Positions 44,301 to 56,602 of a stretch of 64,000 bases of DNA are shown here, one piece after another. Both the position numbers and the translations under genes were made by a program. Location: NCBI GenBank assembly GCA_002633005.1, contig NMRA01000039.1, forward strand, positions 241,225 to 305,224, given 5' to 3'. Every line of letters begins with the position of its first letter. Within the stretch, counting starts at the first letter, position 1. The stretch comes from Phoronis australis. Lineage: Eukaryota; Phoronida; Phoronidae. The notes under the pieces were generated by a model that had not been told where the DNA came from, ran no database searches, and saw only the letters and a program-made list of their open reading frames with translations.

Positions 44301-47300
44301 ACCAGGCTCAATGTGCCACCGCACTGGCGCATTATTCATGGATTGCCCAGATGTTCCTTTCAAATTCAGACAATGAGCTCAGAGGTGGTTTAGAGGGACT
44401 CGGGGACTCTTTCACATGTCTTAGAAGGACATCTGATTTTCGGGGTCCCGCCTTCGTTTACCTTCTTTCTAAAATTCACGTCCTTCAAACTAGATTTTTG
44501 CGCTTAGGCCATTGTCAGTGTTGGTGGTTGTTGAAATTCGGCTTCTTATTGAGTGCACAATGAACTTGCAGGGATATTGATATATCACGAACAGCAATAG
44601 ACGTCGTAATCATAAGCTGGCATCCCCAGTACCACAGCAAGCAGAAGCAGATATAATATTTGTGTAGATCACTTCATTTTAGCAGCCAACTGTTCAAATG
44701 TTCATAAATTCCTGGAAACTGGTTGCAGTCTATCCAAAATCGGGTACCAGCTTACATGTACCTAGAATACGATCGCCTTCCTCTAACACTTTCTGGGTTC
44801 TTCACAAGTCTTTTTTGCTCTGTGGTACGCGGGCATCGATTTTTGCTCTCCGTACAAAAATCAGTCAAAGGATGATTATTTTCATAAACTATGTGATGCT
44901 TACTTGTTCCAGATCAGACTCTTTCGCCTGGTGTCTGCACAAGATGATCGGAGCCCCAGTTCAATGCTCAGCTTTGGTACTTAAACAGAAGGTGCTGTGA
45001 AATTTTCTTATAATTCGTTGTAATTCGCGTCTTTGCTAGAGTATTTCCGTCTGCCTAACACATAGAACCAGTGCCGGATTATTCATTAAGCTAAACAAGT
45101 TACTGTACGGCTTACTTAGGGGCTCGCAAGAAAGAATAGCCCCGACTCGCACCGGCTGTTGGAAGTTGTGTCAAGTAGGTGATATATTGTTGCCACCGCA
45201 TCATGGCGGTATATGGAGAATCCTTGGAGAATATTGCCGATGCTAATCGTACTAATCATTGAGCTGGTGTCTATGGCTAGACAAAGGTCCTTAAACTGAA
45301 AAATCTTAGTGACCATTGAATGTGTGTCTTCTTGTGACTGCATTAGTCAGTTCCTAAGCTCCCACTTTTTCTTCCTCTCTAGGGTCTTTTGGCGGAATGT
45401 AACAGTGCCCACGCAGAATATCTCTTCCAACCAGACAAATGCTATGACGTCAGTTACGATGTTGGTCAGTTCAACTTGCATGTATACCTTTACTTAACCA
45501 ACTGTATATGGTTAAAAGTACACTTATCCCTGTTCCTCGTTCTGTCACCTGCTAATGTATCATTGACATCAATCTTCCAAGTTAAAGGCAGGAATCAATT
45601 AAAAACTTATACTCTCTATGTCACAGATTGGGATTAAAGCCCTTGGTGGTAGTCTTTCTCCACAATTGCCGTGTAATTCGCTAGAAGCTAAGTCACACTT
45701 GCCCGTTTAGCAGACTTTGAAAGGAGTTTTCATATTTTCCTCCAAACTTTTGAAGGTTGACGAGCGTTACAGAGTGTTTCAGAGAACTTTATGGGAAGGT
45801 CGTTTTTAGTATCTGTCAATTGGCCAAAACCGGGTTTGGTATGTTTGGTATCCTTTTAACTGTAGTCAGATTGGAATAAAAAGTGACATGCAACAAAAGC
45901 AAGCAAGTGAAAACCATCAGATTATCTGCGACAAGATGTAGACCACAATTTCGTATAAATTGGGAATCAGATAAGCCACTATTTAGTGAATGAGTGTATA
46001 TTATTTAATATCAAATTGAAATATAGATAGATAAACAGACAGATATGTTATATTTAAATGTTTTCAGTAAGTACATGCTTTTCGTTTTTAGCTGACATGT
46101 TTTATTATTTTGGTAATAATATCTTTAATCGTAAAAATCGTTACTTGCACCTTCCAGTCAGCAGCACGGTCATATACATGTTTAAAGGTCGACCGTAATG
46201 AATGACTAGGACATTCACTTGACCATAGGTAGAATTATGGTTCCAGCTGAAAACGGCCATTTATGAAACTTCCTCCCATGGATTGGCGCCCATTAAATAT
46301 GAGAGTTTAATGTTGTATCTAAACACCATTATTTATTGTTCTGCCGCCCACAGACTGAGAGGGCAGTAAATTTATTAGCTTTTAAATTAGAAGTTTCTCC
46401 AATGGATCAATATTTTGTTGTTTTTTTTGATTTCTAAGAATTAAAGAAAAACAGTAAGCTTTCAGAATATGAAGACGATTATACGTCGCGGTACCCTATC
46501 GGTTTCTCGCGATATCGGCACGCCACAAGCGTTTATAATTTTTGAATCGTTGAGAATTCGTGGACGTGACAGGGGAACAGACGTGATTACTCAATTACAA
46601 ATTGTATATCTTATTCAGGTTTTGTGTGAGTCATGAATTAGTCGTGACTAAATTTATGACTTTGTGGCCACTGTTATTGAAATAGATTTTTCAAGGTTTT
46701 CATTGGATCGCATACTGATCCTTATATGCTTAATTTCGCCTAGAGAGTGTAAAAACCACTCAAGCTGTAGATCTTTTTGTTGTAAAGCAAAGAAAGTGGA
46801 ACATGAGGTCGCGTTTGGCAGTTGAGAATTATGTACAAAAAATAAATCGCGTTTGTCGAGTGAAGCCCGTATGGCTGAAGGCGACACCGGCAATCTACTA
46901 ACGTCGCATTGTGCAAGCTGGGGTTCACCCATTGAAATCGGACGTGTGTAGAATCTTTCACTTATACTTAAGCCGGCTTTAAATTGGCTACAACTTATTT
47001 CCAATATATATTTTCAACTAAATAAATCCTTTTTTTTCAAATTTTATAATTTACACTAACCACATGTGGCACACCATCCTTTTTAAATTACAGTTGATCT
47101 AGGACTCTATTGGCACCCCTGTGCATTGAGCCACATGAAAAACTAAACTTTAGAATTTAACTTTGCAAAAGTATATATTTTCTGATAGCAGAAATTCCGT
47201 AGAATATGATAGCGGACTTTGTATCAGTCTGCCAATACTGATTTTACCTGTCCATGATTTTTAGTAAAAGCAAAGTACTTTGTAGCAAAATGATAGGACC

Positions 47301-50300
47301 AATTAAATAACCAAATCTCATATGATATAAATGTTCAAGATAAAGTCTTAAAAATGCTGTTACCGTTTTTATTTATTTTTTTTCGCAAAAACCATTTAAG
47401 TTATATTTTGGAAGTCACTCAATCATGCAAAAATGCAACGTTTTAGAACAATTCCTTACAGTGTTTTGAAGAACAGTGCGCAAAGTATATCTGAAAGTTT
47501 CATATGAACCTGTTGTCAGATATATATTGTTCAGAAGTTAATCAAGGTAGAACATTTTTCTAGGGTCCTACATGACCGTAAACTAGCTTTCTCACTACTA
47601 TTTCGCGAAATTTAAAAGAGAGAAAAGTTCTGTGCCAGAAAATCCGCTGTGCTCGTGCGAGTCATCACTTCACCTACTTTACCTCTCACCTTAGTTGGGA
47701 GTTTTACATTTTAATTTCTATTAAAATGGAGAAATGATTTCTCAATAGAATAGTGCCAACGATTTTCCTCCTTTCTTTTGTCCATTGGGGAGATTTCTGT
47801 GAACGTGTTCTACAACTACTTTTGTAGGTGACAGGTCGTTGCTGTGTGGCAGAAAAGGGGACGCACTAAAGATATGGCTGCTGTGGAAAGCGAAGGGAGA
47901 TAAGAAAATCGAGAGTGAAGTTGACAAAGCTTTCGAAACCTCGCAGTAGGTCGGCCTGTAATTGATAATATAAAGATGGTGGCTATATGTTGGTTTGAAA
48001 ATGTGCTTAATTAGGTGGCGAAAACAATTTCTCAGCCACAAACGATAGGTTCAGTGAGGTCGGGATAATGGCACCCCTCTCCCCTCCCTCTCCCCACGAC
48101 AAAAAAGCGTTGGCATGCCGTTTTTAAGGGTAATGGCCATATTTCCTTTGGAAATTGTGGCCGAAGCTTTCCCCCTTCCTTCCCACATCCTACATTGGCA
48201 TAATTACATCTGGAAAGAGTACAACTACACCACATTAACTTTGAGGAATTGACGAGAAACGCGCCTTTCATATGTACATGTACTACTAAGCCTAAGCTTT
48301 ATGTAGGGGCGAAGGTTTTTATCTACTCTATGCATATGTCTTAAAGGGACATTATTGCTTGTGCAGCCAAGAAGCGCGATTTTGTGATTATTGTGGAATG
48401 GGGTTGACTTTTTGATATTGTTAGCGTTGACCAGTGCTGTAAAACAGTAAAATACTCTGCGATTTTGTCACACTAAATCACCGTTGTCTGCCAGACATTC
48501 GCGCAAATTAAGATTGGAGCCTTTACCAATTTAAGTACCCTTAAAATACTCTGCTACTTAACGCGTGGCATTGGGCTGCACTGCAGAGTTAATGAGTTCG
48601 AGTCTTCGCTGGCGGCAAATTTCTGTGTAATTACTTTTCTTGCCAAGATTGTCCCTTTAAACCGGGAGTTCTTGTTTGTGTTTTTTTCATTCTTACTGAT
48701 TTCTATTTACTATTTAAATGTAAATACTCATCAACAGCTGCCATTTTATAACGGATAAGTCAAGGTTCACTCGCAAAATAGTTTTTAAAACTTCCGTTAT
48801 ATAGCGCAGTTTCACACGTAGGCGTACGGGCATAAATACGCGCATGTACAATGTCCTTTGTCATTTGCTGCTCTTGATTGACTTCGCCGGTTCCACCGGG
48901 TCAAGCAGCCAAGAAATACCTGTGGTTTTTTATGCCAACTTCCGGCTTACAGACCGGCGGAACAGACGAACTCAGTCACATTATAGATTATAGACAAACA
49001 ACAGATTAGCAACTCCAACATTTTCTTGCGAAATATTCTAGAGGAGGCGCCACCCTCTAAACATAGCAAGCTCAGCTTACGGTTAGTGTATTGTGACAGG
49101 AAATTCTTCCATCTATTTTACTGACTGGTACAACGAAAAAATGATGATTTCGGCAGTGAAACGTTGTTCAATGTATTTCAATAGTAAACTCCTGAAATTT
49201 TGAGTGGCACCGGCGTGCATTCGAGCTTAAGATGAAACGTCAAGTAAACTGTTATTGAAGTGCGAGATTGGTTTTTGAGAAGTTAACGTTTTACGAGCGT
49301 TCAAGTTATTTAAACACGGCTGTGAGTTCACGAAATCGCCGATCCAAATCCCGACGAAATGACCATGATTATTAGACGACGTACTTTCCGGAATCATTGC
49401 TTGCTATATCTGCCAGGTGTCGCTAGTGAATAATGACGTCAGAACTTATGCGTAACATCACAGATTTTGTCCATCTATGATAGTGTATGATCGCATGCAG
49501 CCGCTGACTGTGACGCGCCCGAGCAAAGCCAATGCACGCGCCTCGTGCTGTACTTTTAAGTGTTGTATTGTGCAACAAATACTTTCACAGTTGTATCATC
49601 GCGCCCCACATCTCGCCAACATGGGTGGCGCATCATAGGGGGCTGGGGTGTTATAGCCCTTACTTACTTCAGTGCTGCGCAGCCCATGATTTCTGCTTGT
49701 TAGCTCAAAGAGTCCTGTTCACGGTTGCACGAAACAGTTTCAAATGGGGCTCGACCAAATACCTAATCTGATGTGTATTCAGTTTCTGGGCTTGTGAAAA
49801 CACTAATTGTCATGCTGTTAGTTTGAGCAATAATCTAGCTCATTGGTATGAGTGAACTCTATGTCAAATTCTCAATATTACTGGAAATAAATAGGGACCT
49901 TTTCATGAAATGCCCACAGTTTAAGGATTAAATCCTTAAATATTTTGGTTGAATTAAGGGTTCTGTTTGTAGTTATATTATTAGAAAATGTCATTAGGAA
50001 AATAGGGGATCACAATGAAGATAAAATGATAGAAAAACATTACACATGTGAGTTATGAATGAAACAAATTCGCAAAAGGTTTAGGGAAAGTTAGTTGAGT
50101 CCCGAATAGAGATTGTTTCATGCAATCGGTCACTGTATTCTTGCTTTGGAATACTTGAAGGGTTTTCCTGGAGAAAGTCAAAGACCGAGACGGCTTCGTT
50201 CCTGTTCTGGAAGAGGTAAGGAGACTCGGGTCTGTAGATTTAAGTCCGGAATCGTTACGGATATACAATATATACCATAGTATACTAACCTCAACTTGAG

Positions 50301-52230
50301 AAAACGTTATTATCGATATGCCGTTTTAGTGAGTTGATGGATATTACTGTACCTGCTACTAATTCAATCTTTGGGCAGGGTCAAGCCTAAAAGTTTGCAC
50401 CCTATCTGGAAACTTTCGTGTGAAGTTTGCTCAGTCGTGGAGGGTTAAAAATGCTTTAGATTGCATGAAAGGGTTTGAGATTGTGTGGAGATACCTGTGA
50501 CACGAAACCACAGGAATGTCTTTAAGGAGCAGTGAGGAAATGTTTTTGGTAGTCTTTCAAGCCAAGATACTACGGATGTAGTTTGAGGTGAAATTTTCAA
50601 AAGATTTACGTCTTTTTATTTGAAGTTTCCCATCAAGTGAAACGGTACATGGCTAAATAATACACGCGTTTTCCGGAAACCAATCCTTGCTTGGACTGTT
50701 GTTTGATGTTGCTGGTTATTTTCAAGACCAAAAAATATTTCAGATGCCGTCTACCGAAAAACCTGACGTAATTATGAAGTTGCTTAAATTGCAGATCCCG
50801 TTTTGTAACGTCGGTTTCTGGTATATTCCACCAAGCCTGAGAGAGAAGGAGAGGACAGAGGAATGGTGGAAGAAACTGGCAAAGGTAACGTACCCTGCTG
50901 TGCCTGGGCTTCAAAGGCCTAATTATATTGCAGATGATTGGTGGAATGAGTTCATCCTTAAATTAGATATACGTGTCTTGATACTGCTCTGTTGGCAAAA
51001 ATTTCAGTGTTGCTTATTTCTGAAAAATTGTCCTCTGGTCCACCGAAGACTCTCAGACTATGGTGTTATTCCTGTCGTCAGATTCCCGTATGCACAGTAG
51101 ATGCTTGTTTTGCGACACGTCCTCGTTTGAGCCGAACCATCTAGCCCTGGAATGCCAACTCCCGCACGTGACCTAGCCGCGGGATTTTGCACTGAGAATC
51201 TCCGGCTGCCTGCTCGACTGAGTTTTAATGGAGAGTTGTAGCTATCAAATAAAGCTTAATTTCATTGCTTCATTTTTGTTATTATTGTTCATCAAGCCAG
51301 ACTCTTTGAAGTACATGTAGGGTTCCATACAATCAGCGATTTCTCGTCAAAATTAGTCAACAAACCAGACAGTGACACTGGTCATTCTTTGTAAGCACCG
51401 GCCTGTGACCCTGGGTAGACGCCGGGAGCAGTTAGGCCTCTCATATCTTTTCAGCTCCAGTCGTAGAACCACTTTCGACAACCTGTCATACTACATGCCA
51501 GGAGTTTTTCAAAACAAGACGTTTTTGGGCGTTAAAGTTATGATACAGTATTTACGGAAAGAAGTTACGTTTTGTCTAAATGAAAAGTTTAGTTCCTAAA
51601 AACTGGTTTTGAGTAACTTTCGATATATATATTTACCTCTTGCCCAGTTGCCGTGTTTTGTTAATTCGATTTCTGAGAAGTAGTCATACTGTTATCTGTG
51701 GTATTTATCTATACCTGGTTGGAAAACTGCGGAGTTGTCGAAAGTTTTAATGACTGTAAATTTCATACCAGGTACATACACTGGAACAAACGAATGCCAA
51801 CAACTCTCACGCATTCCCCACGCATCATCAGAGGCCGCGAGATCGGAGTAACTGTTAGCATTCCAGGGCTAGAGTTCTATGGTCAAACCGTTTTAGGCGT
51901 TCGAATTTTTGCCTGTTACATATATGTCTGTGATATTGTGATGGGTTCGACAAAGAGTAAGTTCTTCGAACCCTCACTCCAAGAACACCGTAACACATAC
52001 GTGTACGCCGATTTGCAGGAATTTCTGTTTCTTCCCGAACCCAGGTGGCGCCAGCTGTCAAGGAAAGAATGATGCACTCTGGAAACATGATGCTGGCGTA
52101 TCAGCCTCTCACAAGACACAAAGATTCATTTGTGAACTTCTTTCGCATTATTTTGATAAGGCCTGATTTAAAGGAGTCCGATTTAGACTTCATCCTTGAT
52201 GAAATCGAGCGACTAGGTCGTGATTTGTAA
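35350..52230 (+). CDS. Acidic amino-acid decarboxylase, CSAD/GADL1-like, complete
   Basis: A PLP-dependent group II decarboxylase, nearest in motifs to cysteine sulfinate decarboxylase and GADL1, which make hypotaurine/taurine or beta-alanine; a cytosolic dimer in known members. Fifteen exons: 35350-35356, 36436-36578, 37990-38083, 39032-39122, 39824-39930, 40380-40495, 41880-42014, 42910-43026, 43816-43880, 44913-44991, 45383-45464, 47828-47945, 50161-50215, 50795-50884, 52045-52230. Phases match throughout and the sum is 1485 nt, 494 residues, as usual for the family. Start: ATGGCAG before a GTAAGT donor. Motifs: NFFNQLYSGIDP, GDGIFCPGGTMSN, ATSGTTVLGAFDPLDELADI, HVDAAWGG (268-275), PLP lysine K302 in AWCLHKMIGAPVQCSA, FWYIPPSLRE, and the C-terminal DEIERLGRDL. 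Oddities: CLHK instead of NPHK before the lysine, a weak donor (GTGCTG) after exon 10, and a 7-nt first coding exon. Substrate not provable from sequence. Confidence 0.95.
36040..36265. repeat. (CA)n / CACACCACGCG microsatellite with a 25-N gap
   Basis: Imperfect CA repeats with a CACGCGCGCACACAC higher-order unit in intron 1 of the decarboxylase, broken by N at 36142-36166. Open frames here are repeat artefacts. Confidence 0.9.
40734..41227 (-). mobile_element. LINE C-terminal fragment (CR1/L2-like), intronic
   Basis: A minus-strand frame with SHSYTTRAALYQLNPKT, GKRTFACRGVFAYNEL and NACNVHVFKQ. This matches the pattern of LINE ORF2 C-termini (H-x-TR, P-T, GKR-F, G-x-x-YN-L, FK). It then shifts frame into AT-rich sequence. 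A decayed 3' fragment in the decarboxylase intron between exons 6 and 7. Confidence 0.55.
41224..41780. repeat. Foldback-type repeat rich in TTCGAGT words
   Basis: Contains repeated TTCGAGTTTTTACTCGAA words (41310-41365). An inverted pair AGAAAGGTAAATGACAA (about 41467) and TTGTCATTTACCTTTCT (about 41558) is present, as are two direct copies of an AAAGATTA...CCAGATSCTCAGG unit. Related sequence lies at 53360-53760. Confidence 0.5.
42051..42484. mobile_element. MITE of about 434 bp with 28-nt imperfect inverted ends
   Basis: The left end TACCGGGAATTTCCGTAGAT followed by AAGCCCAT is the inverted complement, with few mismatches, of the right end ATGGGCTTATTTATGGAAAA followed by TCCCTGTA. The interior repeats AATAAACGCCC at about 42341, 42392 and 42430. 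Non-coding; in the intron between decarboxylase exons 7 and 8. Confidence 0.6.
45535..45859 (+). repeat. Dispersed 300-350 bp repeat, copy 1
   Basis: Shares long stretches with 60008-60306 and 61116-61464: TTAGCAGACTTTGAAAGG, GTTGCCGTGTAATTCGC and an end AAACCGGGTTYGGTATCC. No coding capacity was seen; SINE or MITE status unresolved. In the decarboxylase intron between exons 11 and 12. Confidence 0.7.
48560..48625 (+). repeat. Possible tRNA-derived SINE fragment
   Basis: GAGTTCGAGTCTTCGCTGGC gives a B box, with a weak A-box-like CGTGGCATTGGGC upstream. Within the 2.2-kb intron between decarboxylase exons 12 and 13, which otherwise holds only one palindromic MITE and unassigned sequence. Confidence 0.3.
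49622..49685. repeat. Small palindromic MITE-like element, copy 3
   Basis: 64 bp with inverted ends TGGGTGGCGCA (49622-49632) and TGCGCAGCCCA (49675-49685) and a TATAGCCC core. It is in reverse orientation relative to 15226-15280. Confidence 0.6.
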
Positions 52231-54225
52231 ACAAATCAGTGTTCCCTAATTACAAGTGGTATTAGTTTTGCTGATCTTAAAAAACTTTGAAAATGAGCTG
52301 AGCACTAAAACTAGCTGCTCAAATTTAGACCATATTTGAAACATTATCATCAGCCTGTGTTTTTCTCACCACCAATCTACTTCTAGTCGCAAATAGATAA
52401 TGCACCTATAATGGTCATTCTTAATTAATTTCCTCATTCAAAATACCTAGAACCATGCATTATGGGATTCATTACTCATAGTTCTTCATTCCATGCATGC
52501 GAAGTCAAGAAAATCAAACAAAACCGGAAGAAAGTGACTGAACTCATGCTGAACCCTAGCTTTAACTCTAACCGTCTCCATGTTGTGAGTTAGTGACTTT
52601 TTGAAATGATTGAAATTGGCATATGCGTAGACGTGAGATGCCACCGAGGTAAAATATTGGGCTACGCGGTACCCGAGGTTGTTTTAGCGATCCCCTTGAA
52701 GGTGAGCGACGTCTGCGCCTGTGGGGAATTCAGTCATACGCTAAGCCTCGTGACGGACTTTCAAAGTCAAAGCCGTATGACAGAAGTTCGCACATGCGGA
52801 GATAACGTTTACACTTTCCAGAATCGTTGGTTGGAAGAGGCGTTATCAATGTCAAATTCAACACAGTCTCTAATTCGCCAATTGCAAGCACTATACGACA
52901 TCATTGCTTGCACATTCGAGCTTACCGGGAATGTTCTAAACATAAACATAGAACGCAGCAACGTCAACGTCTTTGTCGTCTATGGAAATGAAATAGAATA
53001 AAGCCGAAATGAGCCTTTACAGTTGAAGCGAGTTTTGATGGATTGTTCAAAGGGACAGTCAGGTGTCTTTCCCATAGTTTATTTTCCGCCTGCGTGAAAG
53101 CGTGTGTTGAAGATGGGTCTTGAAGTGATGATTGTTGTCCCGCCATACGTTATGGAAACATTTATTTTGGAGTTATACCAATTTTTGCGCGCCTTTTGAA
53201 GTCCGATTGGAATCTAGTAAACATTGTAATCAGTCTTGATGCACCGGAAGTTGATGTTTGGCAAGGGAGTCATTCTACAATCCCGTGGAAACGTGTACGC
53301 CTCCATGGTCGTTATAACATTTGAAAACTAAAGGGCATGCACAGTAGCGTTCACACCTTAAATTCCTGGGCCAGGGGTCTGATCTGTGCTCTCGAAATCG
53401 AACTTGTTTTACTTTTTTCTGCAATATTTCTACTTTCGTGCGGAGTCACGATACGACGTCTGTTATTCTGTGCTCGAGTACATTATGGTGGTGTGGGTGA
53501 ATGTCCAATCCTAGCTTGCACTGGATGACTCCAGTGATATGAGTTTGAATCTGATGTCGACATTTCATTTTTTTCTCGAAATCGCAGGTTTCTTTCTCGT
53601 GTTTTTAATTCGAATCCAGGGGTGTTAACTTGAACTCGACAGTCATCAGCATAAACCACGACATACTTCAGCACAGAAAAGCAAAGAGGTCATCTTGAGT
53701 TCACACAGAAATAGAACAGAGAGTGTCAAAATTAATTTATATTTCGAGCAGAGATTAGGCCCCGTCCCTTGTGCCATGGCGTTGACATTTTTCTCGCCAC
53801 TCTGATCACATGAGGGCGCTGTTAAATAAAGTCTTCCAAGTGGAAATTTGAAACTACGAAATGGTGTGTGGGAGGTAGTTAATGAAAACTTTCTTTGTCG
53901 TATTGGCAATGGCAGTAAATGTTTCAATTTGTCCAACTCCTTAAGATCTAAATGCTATTAAATTACGTTCTGGCCAGAAGAGAACGATCAATTACTGCAT
54001 AACTTATTTCAGTTCATGGTGCGGATTGAAACGACCAAATCTTTTCTCTGGTCAAAGTACATTCTCGACCAATACATGTAATACAATTTGACAATAAACA
54101 GATTTCGATGAAAAGCTTTTTTAGGCAAAAAAGGATTTTCCTTCCAAAGGGTTTGGTGTTCTGTCATCGAAATTGTTTTGTTGCTCTGTATTCAATTACT
54201 GCACGCTAAACCAGTAAAGAATCTG
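52231..54225. other. Intergenic between two convergent genes
   Basis: The 3' flank of the decarboxylase and the 3' flank of the CNBD-like gene. A repeat related to 41224-41780 (GTGCTCGAGTA, CTCGAAATCG words) spans about 53360-53760. An AATAAA at about 52997 is a possible distal poly(A) signal for the decarboxylase. No gene recognised. Confidence 0.5.
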
Positions 54226-54231
54226 TTTATT
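54226..54231 (-). promoter_or_regulatory. AATAAA overlapping the CNBD-like stop codon
   Basis: Read on the minus strand, the stop TGA (54233-54231) runs straight into AATAAA, sharing its final A. If used, the 3' untranslated region would be only some 20 nt. A more distal signal is possible. Confidence 0.35.
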
Positions 54232-56561
54232 CACTCTGTATAGGAGGAAATGACAGTCGAATGAGAAGTGTGCACGGGTAACCTTCCATTGGACTTGAAA
54301 TAACGCGGAACGTCGTCCAAGCTGGTATTTATTTTTTTCTTCAATTTTGACCAGACGTTGTTCACCAGGCTCTTCCGGTACTTAAACCATTGCCTATTCG
54401 TTCGATACTTCTGCAGCATTGCTTCGTTGCTAGGCATTCGACCCTCAAGCGCGTTCCTCTCGTACATCAAATCACATTCTTGGCTGGTATCCAGCTCGGA
54501 TTTCTGCACCATCATGTATTCACCAACGGTTTTCGCCACTATGTATGTATTTGAAAAGTTTTCCCCTGAAAGTTGTCGAAAATTAATCGTATTAATGGTT
54601 TTAATGACCTCTCTGGATTTAAGGTAGTTGTGCTGGAGAGTACATGTACAGTGTATGTTGAAAAAAGTTGGGTGTGACACCACCGAATTTCACTCGAGAC
54701 TTGACTCAAGACCAACTGAATGGCATGTGAAATTTGAAAGTCTATTTGATGTGTGCCTACCGTTTGGGCAATGTTTGAGCCGATTCAAAGATTTGATCAG
54801 TGTGGCGGGCCACTGACCTGTTTCGTCGGGCCATTTATTCGCTGCTGCGCCAGCGAAAGTACTCGCACCTGTCATGCACTTTTTGGTCAGTAATTGACCT
54901 ATAGCCATGACATTGAGTCACGGCTTAACTGACCAATCAGAGCGCAGCGTTTTTGACACACCTTCGTTTCCAAGCCACCATTTTACCCGACAAACAACAC
55001 GTGTGCCGGGTAAAACTTATTGTTTGTTGGTCGACATTTCGCAAGGGGGTGGCGCTTGTGATAGGTCTATTTGAATCAGGGTAGATGCTGATGATTAATG
55101 GTCGCACATCCTATCATGACAAACAATACGGCGCAGTAATGTAACAAGTCATAGCCGTAGCACAACAAGATTATATCGGATGTCTGCATATTGCATTGGA
55201 AAAGAATCATCCTCCATCTTTGTCATCGCATTAGTCCCTGTGTGAACCTTGAAGAAGTCACGAAAGCCTGTAAGTCATTCGCTAACAAGTAATACTACAA
55301 TCTTACCCACTGAAAATGCACAACCAGGTCCAAGGGTGAGAGCAGTGATGACGTGTCTCGCCAACTTGCTGCCTTTTTGTTTCATAGAAATATCCGTTAG
55401 CTCCGACAGGTCTGTGCTTATTTTGGAGATGACACTTTTGCCTCTCCTCAACTTCGTTTTCAGCGTGTAGACGTCCTTGCTCAGGTAGCACTCTCCCGAA
55501 AGAATATAACAGAAGTGGGTCTGGTTTCCTGGATCGTTCCCACCTCCTTTCAAAACCTAAAATTTCGAAAAGTGACAAATTTTAAATCGTGAATTTGACT
55601 ATGTCTAGAGAAGGCCAAGGCATAAATTTACGAACATTGGAAGAACACGTTTGAACTGAATTTCCGAGTGTCAGTCCGTTGCATCTGGTTGCTGCGGTGG
55701 TGTGTGAAGCAAAGTAGTAGCGTGTGTGCTTATCGCTCTAACTATAAGAGCAACACCTAGTGTGAGATTCTTAGGTGATTTATTTGACGAAGACGGAATT
55801 GCTTGAAATTAACTTTCAAAAGTATATCGTTTTCAAGTGCAAAAGCGTGTCAACCAGTTATCCCACAACTCTGGCAAATTTTGACGAAAATTTCGAAAGG
55901 TACTCGTGATATGTATGATATTTTTTCTGACAACTTTGTTTCAAGAACCAAAAGGATTAGAAATATGAGAAAATACATTTGGTTTTGCAAGACCAATGAC
56001 CGAATGGAAGTTATGTTTTCAAACTTTTGTTTTTGTACTTCAAATGTTACACTCAGATGGTTTCAAATGAGAATTGTACATAGAATTCTAGCAACAAATA
56101 ACTTTTTAATGCGAATTGGTATTTCTCCAACTAACCGATGTACCTTTTATAGGAATGAACCTGAAAGCTTAGAACATTTATTTTAGGGTTGCACTTTTGT
56201 TAACTAAGCCTGTTTGGAAAAGTGTAGCTGAATATTATATTCACGCAAAAAAATTTTCAGACGTTGTATTTGGTAAAACTGAAAGAGCGAAGGAAGTGTT
56301 GAATCTTATCGTTCTTTTTGCCAAAAATCATACATACTGTAGAAAGCTGAAAGTAGAACTTCCAACACTTTTCAAAAAAGAATTAGAAATTTATTTCACA
56401 TTTGAAAAATATAATTGTAAAAATTGATTAGGATACATACTTCTGCAAAGATGGTCTGGGATTTTCCTCTTTAAAAAGAAATTTAGACGAGAAAAGTACA
56501 TTTGGTGTTTTTGGTTTGTGAAATTGAGTTTTCGGTGAAATGTGTGCGTTTGTGTGTGTGT

Positions 56562-56602
<41 letters not shown>

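Noticed and set aside
50687-50794. Upstream extension of the decarboxylase exon at 50795 (MPSTEKPDVIMKLLKLQ)
   Set aside because: The exon was set to start at 50795 after TTGCAG, because that gives the family length between GFVPVLEE and FCNVGFWYIPP and fits phase 0. The upstream run would add unmatched residues.
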